Shown: in pieces, positions 51,040 through 57,787 of the stretch
How the letters are laid out: each line of letters starts with the position of its first letter
Position numbering within the stretch: the first letter of the stretch is position 1
NCBI RefSeq assembly: GCF_016907845.1
Contig: NZ_JAFBCS010000001.1
Coordinates: 1 to 64,000 of the forward strand
DNA length: 64,000 bases
Origin: Arcanobacterium pluranimalium
Lineage (GTDB): Bacteria; Actinomycetota; Actinomycetes; Actinomycetales; Actinomycetaceae
Reading direction: 5' to 3'
Notes under the pieces: model-generated
What the model was told of the DNA's origin: nothing
The model's database searches: none
What the model saw: the letters and a program-made list of their open reading frames with translations, nothing else
Position numbers and translations under genes: made by a program

Positions 51040-52935
51040 ATGCGCCAATCGCACAATTACAAACCACGTCACGCCGCAGGAGAAGTCCCATTCTTTCCGC
51101 GGCGCAAACCGCGCGCACTGCGCTCTCGCTCCTTAAAAGAACCGCAGCGCACGTCATCACAAACGCCTGCTCGCATCTCAACTCCATCAGCAGCGTCTAC
51201 CAATGCAGCCACCAATGCCACACACACCACTCCCGCAGCCAGTACCTCAACCACACTCAACACCTCAACGCAGACCCGCACCTCAACCGTAGCCCGGTCG
51301 TCATTAGTGATGTTTCTTGGCACGTTCACCTCGCGCCTCCTTGGTCTAATCCGCTCCCCAATCCTGCTTGGCGCTGCGCTTGGCCTAACCTCACCCGTCG
51401 CCAACTCTTTCGACATCGCCAATCGTCTCCCGACGCTCATATACATGATCATCGCTGGCGGCCTGGTCAATGCGGTGCTCGTACCAGCCATCGTGCGCGC
51501 CTCCAAAGACGCACAAGACGATGGCGCCGCTTTCATCAACAAACTCTTAACGATCACGATCGTGGTTCTGGGTGGAATCACCCTGCTTTTGACGCTCTGC
51601 GCACCGATAATTGTTAAAGCATTCGCTGCCACTTTAAGCCCTGAGTGGTATCACTTAACGGTCGTTTTTGCCTATTGGTGTCTGCCACAGATTTTCTTCT
51701 ATGGCTTATACACGGTGCTGGGTCAAATTCTTAATGCGAAAGAGAACTTCGGCCCCTATATGTGGGCACCTGCTCTCAATAACGTAGTGGCAATTGCAGG
51801 ATTGCTGATCATTTTGTCTTTCTACGGCAGTTCTCGCTCCACCTCCCCTGGCTCGGCGCAAGAGTGGCTCGGATTGAGTGGCATGCTACTAGGCGGCTTC
51901 TCTACCTTGGGTATCGCAGCGCAGGCGCTGATTTTGATCTTGCCGTTGCGTAAAATTGGCATTCATTTCCGGCCAGATTTTGCGTGGCGAAATTCAGGGC
52001 TGGCAAACGCCGGTAAGGCCTCTGGCTGGATGCTAGCTCTCATGATCTTGTCAATTCTGCCCACTGCGCTCCTGTCCAACGTGGCGGCGGACGCTACACA
52101 GCGCGCATTGGAGTCTGGCCAATATACGGAAGGTGTAGCTGGCAATTCGGTGTATACGGCGGCATATACGCTCTATTCTTTGCCGACGTCGCTGGTCACA
52201 GTCTCGATCGCGACGGCGATTTTCACCCAACTCGCCAAGGCTGCGGCCGATCGGGATTTCGCTTCGATCCGCTCTGACACGTCTTTAGCGCTTCGCACAG
52301 TAGCTACTTTCAATTTCCTGGCTTTGGCGGGCATTCTCGTCTTGGCGATGCCAGCTTCCCGCCTGCTGGGCTTTTTCGTCTCCAACGCCGAGGTACAGGC
52401 TCTTGCTCCCGTGTTAATGGTGATGTCGATTGGCCTGCTTGGAGTCGGTGTGCAGACGGTACTCAATCGGGTCTATTTCGCCTTTGAGAATACACGAGCC
52501 GTGTTCTTTATCGACGTGCCAATTACTATTTTCATGGCGCTCGGCTATTTCGCGGTTGGCTTCTTAGCACCTCAGTACGTGGTAATTGGCATTGCCGGAA
52601 TTATGGCTTTCACCAATACGCTCGCCGCGGTAGTGATGTTTATGCATTTGCGGGGGCGTCTGGGCGGTCTGGATGAGCGCAGACTGCTGCTCACCCATGC
52701 GAAGCTGGCCTTGATTTGCCTGGTCACTGTGGGAGTTGGCGAAATTCTCATCCAGCTTTTTGGCGGATCTGCAGCGCTTTCAAGCAGTCAAGCTCTGTCT
52801 TTGGTGGCAATTCTTGTGGTGGGCACGCTCATGACCGCCACTTTTATCGGGCTCATGTTCGCATTCAAAATGGATGAAATTGGTCCGATTCAAAAAATAG
52901 TGAAAAAATTTACTTCCAAGTTCGCTGGTCGCTGA
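51040..52935 (+). CDS. murJ: MurJ/MviN lipid II flippase
   Basis: A 631-residue membrane protein of the MOP superfamily that flips lipid II across the membrane for peptidoglycan synthesis. After about 85 polar Thr/Ser/Ala-rich residues comes SLVMFLGTFTSRLLGLIRSP, then NSFDIANRLPTLIYMIIAGG and KENFGPYMWAPALNNVVAI, all MurJ landmarks, with about 14 helices. It lacks the C-terminal pseudokinase found on mycobacterial MviN. It starts at an ATG 7 bases after TAAAAT, close to IS-B and a palindrome. A second murJ elsewhere cannot be excluded. Confidence 0.93.
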   Translation: MRQSHNYKPRHAAGEVPFFPRRKPRALRSRSLKEPQRTSSQTPARISTPSAASTNAATNATHTTPAASTSTTLNTSTQTRTSTVARSSLVMFLGTFTSRLLGLIRSPILLGAALGLTSPVANSFDIANRLPTLIYMIIAGGLVNAVLVPAIVRASKDAQDDGAAFINKLLTITIVVLGGITLLLTLCAPIIVKAFAATLSPEWYHLTVVFAYWCLPQIFFYGLYTVLGQILNAKENFGPYMWAPALNNVVAIAGLLIILSFYGSSRSTSPGSAQEWLGLSGMLLGGFSTLGIAAQALILILPLRKIGIHFRPDFAWRNSGLANAGKASGWMLALMILSILPTALLSNVAADATQRALESGQYTEGVAGNSVYTAAYTLYSLPTSLVTVSIATAIFTQLAKAAADRDFASIRSDTSLALRTVATFNFLALAGILVLAMPASRLLGFFVSNAEVQALAPVLMVMSIGLLGVGVQTVLNRVYFAFENTRAVFFIDVPITIFMALGYFAVGFLAPQYVVIGIAGIMAFTNTLAAVVMFMHLRGRLGGLDERRLLLTHAKLALICLVTVGVGEILIQLFGGSAALSSSQALSLVAILVVGTLMTATFIGLMFAFKMDEIGPIQKIVKKFTSKFAGR

Positions 52936-52955
52936 GTTGCGCTTTTCAATGCACA

Positions 52956-52998
52956 CTGGCCGCTGTCGAGACTCTTGGACTCGATAGCGGCCAGTTTT
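52956..52998 (+). terminator. Terminator of murJ
   Basis: A 15-bp stem (52956-52970 with 52980-52994, one G-T) is followed by TTTT. It lies between convergent murJ and tpx. Confidence 0.85.
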
Positions 52999-53012
52999 GC
53001 GTTTAGCTTAGG

Positions 53013-53507
53013 TCAGATTGCAGCCAGTGCGGCGTCGTAATCTGGTTCAGTAGCGATTTCCGGCACGAGTTCGGTGTAGCTCACGTTTCCATCCGGATTG
53101 ATGACGACGACGGTGCGCGCAAGCAAGCCTCGGAGCGGTCCGTCGATTTGTTCTACGCCGTAGGCAGATGGGAAATCTGAACGGAATGCGGATGCTGAGA
53201 CGACGTTGTCTAGTCCCTCTGCAGCACAGAAGCGATCAAGGGCGAATGGTAAGTCCTTGGAAATACATAGAACCGTGGTGTTATCGAGTTCGGATGCTCG
53301 TTTATTAAACTCTCGCACCGATTGTGCGCACACTCCCGTATCCACGGAGGGGAAAATATTGAGAACTACTGTTCTCCCAGCGTAGTCAGAGAGTTTTACG
53401 TCAGATAGGTCTGTCGCAGTGAGCACGAAATCTTGTGCTTTTTGGCCTAATTCAGGCAGTTCTGCACAGGTATTTACGGGTTGTCCTTTGAAATGTGTTG
53501 TAGCCAT
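53013..53507 (-). CDS. tpx: Thiol peroxidase
   Basis: A 164-residue atypical 2-Cys peroxiredoxin reducing peroxides with thioredoxin. The peroxidatic Cys is in [13 protein letters not shown] and the resolving Cys in DRFCAAEGL. The N-terminus [16 protein letters not shown] and the length fit Tpx. A TACAAT lies 6 bases before the ATG with no Shine-Dalgarno, so the mRNA may be leaderless. Confidence 0.95.
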   Translation of the reverse strand: MATTHFKGQPVNTCAELPELGQKAQDFVLTATDLSDVKLSDYAGRTVVLNIFPSVDTGVCAQSVREFNKRASELDNTTVLCISKDLPFALDRFCAAEGLDNVVSASAFRSDFPSAYGVEQIDGPLRGLLARTVVVINPDGNVSYTELVPEIATEPDYDAALAAI

Positions 53508-53513
53508 ACTGTG

Positions 53514-53519
53514 ATTGTA
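53514..53519 (-). promoter_or_regulatory. -10 hexamer of probable leaderless promoter (tpx)
   Basis: TACAAT on the minus strand, 6 bases before the ATG at 53507. Confidence 0.45.
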
Positions 53520-53711
53520 GACACTTCTGTGACGAATGACCTAGTGTTAGTTCTGTAATTTTCCGTTAGCTGAATAGCAAGGAAAGGGTAACACGCGCAT
53601 AAATTATTGCGTAGACTTGTTCTATCTACGCTGGTAGCAGTTAGTGCTTGTCGCTAGCGGTACTGCTGCAAGTGAATGCAGGCTGTTCATATAGCCATGA
53701 AGGGACTAATT

Positions 53712-54167
53712 GTGAGCACTACTAACCAATCGCAAGACGGACACAAAGTTGAAACAGGATCAATGTCTAGGTCGGCACTCAAGAGCGGTTCGCCAACGAT
53801 CGGCGAACTTGTAGCAAAGATTACGGCTCAGTTTTCCGCATTGATTCGTGACGAAATTAAGTTCGCCGTAGCACAGGCTAAAAGCAAAGTGGCGAAACTT
53901 GGAACCGCCGGAGCACTCTTTGCAGTTGCTGGAATTTTGGCGCTCTACATGCTCAGCATGCTGTTGATGGCAGCGGGATTCGGTCTCGCAAATGTGGTGA
54001 GCACATGGCTTGCATTCCTCATCGTGGCAGGTGGATTGCTAGTTATTATCTTGATTCTCGCTTTGGTGGCGATGTCAAAGATCAAATCTGCCCAAAAAGA
54101 TACCATCGACCCTAAAGCAGGTATCAATAAAGATGTTGAGGCTATCAAGAAGGGATTCAACAAGTGA
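53712..54167 (+). CDS. Holin-X/DUF1469-type membrane protein
   Basis: A 151-residue protein. A polar N-terminus is followed by an amphipathic stretch (TIGELVAKITAQFSALIRDE) and two membrane helices (LFAVAGILALYMLSMLLMAA; LAFLIVAGGLLVIILILALV), then a Lys-rich tail. This layout matches the actinobacterial phage-holin superfamily III proteins, which are chromosomal and of unclear role. The GTG at 53712 has AAGGGA 6 bases upstream. It overlaps the DUF3618 gene by four bases, its usual partner. Confidence 0.85.
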   Translation: MSTTNQSQDGHKVETGSMSRSALKSGSPTIGELVAKITAQFSALIRDEIKFAVAQAKSKVAKLGTAGALFAVAGILALYMLSMLLMAAGFGLANVVSTWLAFLIVAGGLLVIILILALVAMSKIKSAQKDTIDPKAGINKDVEAIKKGFNK

Positions 54168-54538
54168 CTCAGGATACGAACCGAATTAATCCACACGTCG
54201 TAGCCGAGGCACGACTTGCAGCAAGCGTAAAGAAAGCTGTTGATTACGACGCTCCAGAAGGAGAGGATAATCGCAGCGCTGCACAGATCGAATCTGATCT
54301 GCAAAGAATCCGCCTCGAACTCACTGCCACAGTTGATGAGTTAGCAGCTCGACTCGATCCAAAGAATTTGCAAGAAGAAGCCAAGGTTAAGGCACAGAAT
54401 GCCTTTGCTAACGCTTCTCAAAATGCGCGCAGTTTCTTAGACGCCGTGGCAAATGGCGATCCAAAGGCCTTGAAGATCTTTGGTGGTTGCGTTGCCGCAA
54501 TCCTTGGTTTGATTATCGTGAAAATCATCAAACGCTGA
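54164..54538 (+). CDS. DUF3618-domain membrane-associated protein
   Basis: A 124-residue protein with the DUF3618 core (RSAAQIESDLQRIRLELTAT then VDELAARLDP), an Ala/Gln/Asn-rich helix, and one C-terminal membrane helix (FGGCVAAILGLIIVKIIKR). The function is unknown; it typically follows a holin-X protein, as here, with GTGA overlap. Its start codon is GTG. A long G/C hairpin follows. Confidence 0.88.
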   Translation: MTQDTNRINPHVVAEARLAASVKKAVDYDAPEGEDNRSAAQIESDLQRIRLELTATVDELAARLDPKNLQEEAKVKAQNAFANASQNARSFLDAVANGDPKALKIFGGCVAAILGLIIVKIIKR

Positions 54539-54582
54539 TGAGCACTTGTCCAGTTAAGGTACTTAAGTAACACCTCTGATAC

Positions 54583-54642
54583 ATGTGGTTTTTTTGGGGG
54601 GGGCGACACCCGCACTGGGTGTCGCCCCCCCCCCAACCACAT
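54583..54642. terminator. Hairpin with homopolymer G8/C10 stem
   Basis: ATGTGGTT ... GGGGGGGG CGACACCC pairs with GGGTGTCG CCCCCCCCCC ... AACCACAT, giving up to 24 bp with unequal G and C runs. It terminates the DUF3618 operon and faces the bldC gene. Confidence 0.7.
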
Positions 54643-54717
54643 AGCTAGCATCATTAATTCTGCGTATTTCTTATAGCCACGAATAGCAATGATATGAAGC
54701 TAGGATGAATAACTAGC

Positions 54718-54921
54718 CTATTCAGAATCGATATTTTCAGTGTTACCGTCGAGGATCGCCTGAATATCTTCCCGACGGAAACGGCGATGCCCACCCAATG
54801 TACGGATTGAAGGAATCTTCTTCGAATTCGCCCAGCGTGCAACCGTTTTAGGGTCGACTCTAAAAAGCGCCGCTACTTCAGCTGGCGTCATCAGCTCACC
54901 AGAAGGTTTTTCCTCGGTCAT
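54718..54921 (-). CDS. bldC: BldC-like MerR-type DNA-binding protein
   Basis: A 67-residue protein with the BldC/excisionase winged helix: LMTPAEVAALFRVDPKTVAR, then WANSKKIPSIRTLGGHRRFR. BldC controls developmental timing in Streptomyces; in unicellular actinobacteria its targets are unknown. AGGAGG lies 6 bases before the ATG. It is a single gene with a long upstream region. Confidence 0.92.
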   Translation of the reverse strand: MTEEKPSGELMTPAEVAALFRVDPKTVARWANSKKIPSIRTLGGHRRFRREDIQAILDGNTENIDSE

Positions 54922-55261
54922 GTTTCCTCCTATTTCAACGTCCCCTTAAACGGCTTGGTGAGCTAAGGAAACGCTATACACAAGTCTCGCATGTTTTAGT
55001 TCTGAATACCTTCACATATCCATATTTCACACATGCATTCACCCTGCACAGCAGGGTGAATTCTTAATACCAAAATAATTGTAATTTATATATGGCAAAT
55101 TCCACAAATCAGAGCTATTGGAAACACAACAGTATAATTTTATGGATCACATGGAGTTCTAAGCCGTTTCAGGGTATCGTATGTTCACGTAGAATAAATT
55201 GCAAGCAGTTGGGTGCGTGAGTTCACGCATCCTCATTCGATGATTGAGGGGGGTCGACCCT
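54922..55261. other. A/T-rich divergent intergenic region (bldC / DUF3073)
   Basis: No gene is seen in these 340 bases. A perfect 11-bp hairpin, ATTCACCCTGC-ACA-GCAGGGTGAAT (55037-55061), lies in the middle and could be an operator or an RNA element. The A/T-rich stretch 55070-55195 should hold promoters in both directions; none is certain. Confidence 0.55.
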
Positions 55262-55498
55262 ATGGGGCGCGGCCGTCAAAGAGCCAAACAGCGAAAAGTC
55301 GCACGTAACTTGAAGTATTTCAGTCCTGAAACGGATTACGCTGCTCTCGAGCGCGAATTAACATCCTACGGCAGCGAGCCAAAGGCTGAGTACGACGACG
55401 ATTTCGACGACGACTACGATGCGTATGCAGAAATCGCAGCTAAGTACGACATTCCTGAAGACGACGAATCCGAAGATTGGGAGTCCGGGAAACGCTAA
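55262..55498 (+). CDS. DUF3073 protein
   Basis: A 78-residue protein beginning MGRGRQRAKQRKVARNLKYF, the invariant DUF3073 opening, followed by SPETDYAALERELTS and a very acidic Asp/Glu/Tyr tail. The basic head and acidic tail suggest nucleic-acid or ribosome contact, but the function is unknown. The ATG at 55262 is chosen because the family starts there and GAGGGGGG lies about 8 bases upstream. Confidence 0.9.
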   Translation: MGRGRQRAKQRKVARNLKYFSPETDYAALERELTSYGSEPKAEYDDDFDDDYDAYAEIAAKYDIPEDDESEDWESGKR

Positions 55499-55520
55499 TT
55501 AGTTGTAGCGTTGATCAGTC

Positions 55521-55564
55521 AGATATGGGTTGTGGTCACCAGTCGGTGGCCACAACCCATATCT
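55521..55564. terminator. Bidirectional hairpin between DUF3073 and RNB genes
   Basis: A 20-bp stem (55521-55540 with 55545-55564, one T-G) with loop AGTC between convergent genes. No long U run follows on either side. Confidence 0.65.
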
Positions 55565-55625
55565 ACACCCAAGTCAATGAGCTCAGCGTCAAAGTGGAAT
55601 TACAGCCAGCCTAAGAACAAAGCTC

Positions 55626-57119
55626 TTACAACTCCTGATCAGGCTGATAGCGGAAATAACTCTTTCCCTTGGCAATGTCAACACGTTCCAGCTCAACCTC
55701 AATCTGCTGCCCTAACGGCAGCGCAGGTCCACTCACCGAAGCTTCCAAAGCTGGACTGGCTAACATAATCTTTCCTCGCTGCATACCAGGCTCATCTTCG
55801 CGCGGCTCCCGCAGCTCAATCACAGTAGCCGTGAATTTCTCCCCCTCACGCCCGCGCAAGATTAACGCTTCCACGGCTCCCAAAGCACGCTTCTCCAAAG
55901 AACTCACCTGGTGATTTGAATCATTCATAATCTTTGGCAACTGCGACAAAACGCGAAGCACCCAATCGGGAATCGGCTCCTTTGCACAGACGCATCTGCA
56001 CACCTCTAAACCGTATCTGTCTGCAAGACGCCGGAGAGGCGCCGTAACATGCGCGTATTCGGCCGCAATTGCTCCATGCACGCGATTTTGAGCAGCTTGG
56101 GTATCATCACCTATCCCTGGCAAAGCAAGATAGCCTGCGCCGCGAAATAGACCCGCCGCCTGATTCAAGAAAACCAGAGCCGGGCCAGCGGAAGAATCAA
56201 GAGTGCGCAAAAAATCTGGATAACTCTGATCGCTGCGCCAATCCAAACCCAACGCAGCTGCCACTCGGCGCAAACGCTCCACATCGACGTCTTGAGCAGG
56301 AGGAAGAGTGCGTAAAAGTCCAATATTTGCACGCGTCATCAAAGACGCCGCTGCCATCCCCGTGAGAAGTGAGATTTGCGCATTCCAATTTTCGACCTGC
56401 GTCAACTCACGAAACACCAGCTTGAAGCCCCGATCCGTGGATTCAATCCGCTGTTCTGGAAGATCGAGCGAAATGCCACCCCGAGCAGCCTCAACAGCAA
56501 TGCGAAGTTCGCCTACAGTCTTCAACAGCGAGGCCAACGACACCGGCACGCTATCGGGAAGCTCGCCACCGCCGTCGACATGCGCTTGTACCTGCATATA
56601 CGAAAGCTGAGCACGCGAACGCACCTGCACCAATTCAACGTTCGTGCGCTCTAATTCACCCGTTCGATTCAAATAATGCGTCCACAAATATGCAGCGCGA
56701 TCCTGATCCGGAAGAAGCGAGGCAGCACCCTCCGAAATCACTCGTGGATGTAGCGGAATTGACGCATCAGGAAGATAGATCGTCTGCCCACGCTCGCGCA
56801 GTTCACGGTCAAGAACACCATCAGGTTCAACGTAGAGGTGCAAAGCGGCAATCGCATAATAGACCACGAAACCTTGCTCGCAATCCTCGATATACACAGC
56901 CTGATCGAGATCGCGCGACCCCTCTGGATCGATCGTCACTAACGGAATATCACGCCGATCCGGAAGAAAACTAATATCAATACTGCTGTGTCGCTGAGCT
57001 TCTTCCAAAGCCTGCGGAGAAAAATCTTTCGCAATTCCAGCTTCGGCTTTCAAATGTGAAATAGCCTCTGCAACAGCGCTTTTCGTGGCTTCATTGGCTT
57101 GTAATGCAATCTTGGGCAC
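55626..57119 (-). CDS. RNB-domain ribonuclease (RNase II/R-like)
   Basis: A 497-residue 3'-5' exoribonuclease. The RNB domain shows the metal-binding IDPEGSRDLDQAV, YAIAALHLYV and, later, YAHVTAPLRRLADRY. It lacks the N-terminal cold-shock and C-terminal S1 domains of RNase R (about 800 residues), ending in a short S1-like strand region, as in the compact actinobacterial RNB proteins. The start is GTG with AGGG about 8 bases upstream. It follows the SCP_3 gene by 18 bases on the same strand. Confidence 0.9.
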   Translation of the reverse strand: MPKIALQANEATKSAVAEAISHLKAEAGIAKDFSPQALEEAQRHSSIDISFLPDRRDIPLVTIDPEGSRDLDQAVYIEDCEQGFVVYYAIAALHLYVEPDGVLDRELRERGQTIYLPDASIPLHPRVISEGAASLLPDQDRAAYLWTHYLNRTGELERTNVELVQVRSRAQLSYMQVQAHVDGGGELPDSVPVSLASLLKTVGELRIAVEAARGGISLDLPEQRIESTDRGFKLVFRELTQVENWNAQISLLTGMAAASLMTRANIGLLRTLPPAQDVDVERLRRVAAALGLDWRSDQSYPDFLRTLDSSAGPALVFLNQAAGLFRGAGYLALPGIGDDTQAAQNRVHGAIAAEYAHVTAPLRRLADRYGLEVCRCVCAKEPIPDWVLRVLSQLPKIMNDSNHQVSSLEKRALGAVEALILRGREGEKFTATVIELREPREDEPGMQRGKIMLASPALEASVSGPALPLGQQIEVELERVDIAKGKSYFRYQPDQEL

Positions 57120-57137
57120 GTCTATACCCTACCGGTT

Positions 57138-57503
57138 TTAAACACCAAGCACATTAGATAGTGGAAAATACTCACTCAGGTCTGCCCGTACGCCTGAATA
57201 CTGAACGCGCCCGCCACCAGTGTGCCCAGTTAAAACGAGATTAAGCCACGTAACTCCGTCCATTTCAACCACATTAGGTGGAGTTCCCCTCTTGTGAGCA
57301 GGGCCTGCAATGGCCTGCACAGCGCCAATCCAAGGCACCCGAATCTCCACGCTCTTGCCCGGAAAACGCTCGGCGAACTCTTCTAACGTGTAGCGAACCG
57401 CATCACGAACACACTGCGGATCAGCCGCTTCATCGGAGCCGAAATTCTCAACATAAGCGCGCAAAGCGGCTTGTCCACACGCAATATCCATTTTGCGCTT
57501 CAT
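57138..57503 (-). CDS. Sterol-carrier-like protein (SCP_3)
   Basis: A 121-residue soluble protein with [20 protein letters not shown] then [16 protein letters not shown], characteristic of the bacterial SCP ortholog family. It probably binds a hydrophobic ligand; the substrate is unknown. GGGGAG lies 7 bases before the ATG at 57503; an ATG four codons in is possible. An upstream open frame with 30-bp repeats ends in an ATGA overlap with this start. Confidence 0.82.
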   Translation of the reverse strand: MKRKMDIACGQAALRAYVENFGSDEAADPQCVRDAVRYTLEEFAERFPGKSVEIRVPWIGAVQAIAGPAHKRGTPPNVVEMDGVTWLNLVLTGHTGGGRVQYSGVRADLSEYFPLSNVLGV

Positions 57504-57550
57504 ATTTGCTCCCCTTTGCTCCTGGCTGAATCGTTCGTGGATGACTCATT

Positions 57551-57630
57551 CACGTACGGCTTGCTCCCGGAAGTCTTGTGCACGTATAGCTTACTCCCAG
57601 AAGTCTTGTTCACCGGTGACTCGCTCGCGG
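57551..57630. repeat. 30-bp tandem repeat upstream of the SCP_3 gene
   Basis: Two 30-base units (57551-57580 and 57581-57610; CACGTAxxGCTTxCTCCCxG core) and a degenerate third (57611-57630). On the minus strand they read in frame as KTSGSKLYVH and KTSGSKPYVN within an open frame that ends ATGA at the SCP_3 start. No convincing start codon for that frame is seen. Confidence 0.75.
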
Positions 57631-57690
57631 ATAACTCCCGCAACCCACTTAAATATGCATGCCAATCATATAAAAATCCACTGAAGAACA

Positions 57691-57739
57691 CAGGGGCGTT
57701 TGCGCCGTGCCTTGCGGCATTATGGCGCAAACGCCCCTG
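57691..57739 (-). terminator. Terminator of the 5'-nucleotidase gene
   Basis: A perfect 16-bp stem (57691-57706 with 57724-57739) with an inner TGCC/GGCA pairing lies 49 bases after the stop. The U run is interrupted (TGTTCTTC). Confidence 0.65.
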
Positions 57740-57787
57740 CTAAGCCTGCTCATGCACAATTAACATGCACACTCAAGCAAAGTTATC

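Noticed and set aside
53712-54538. Prophage remnant because of the holin-like protein
   Set aside because: Holin-X/DUF3618 pairs are ordinary chromosomal genes in actinobacteria, and no other phage gene is nearby.
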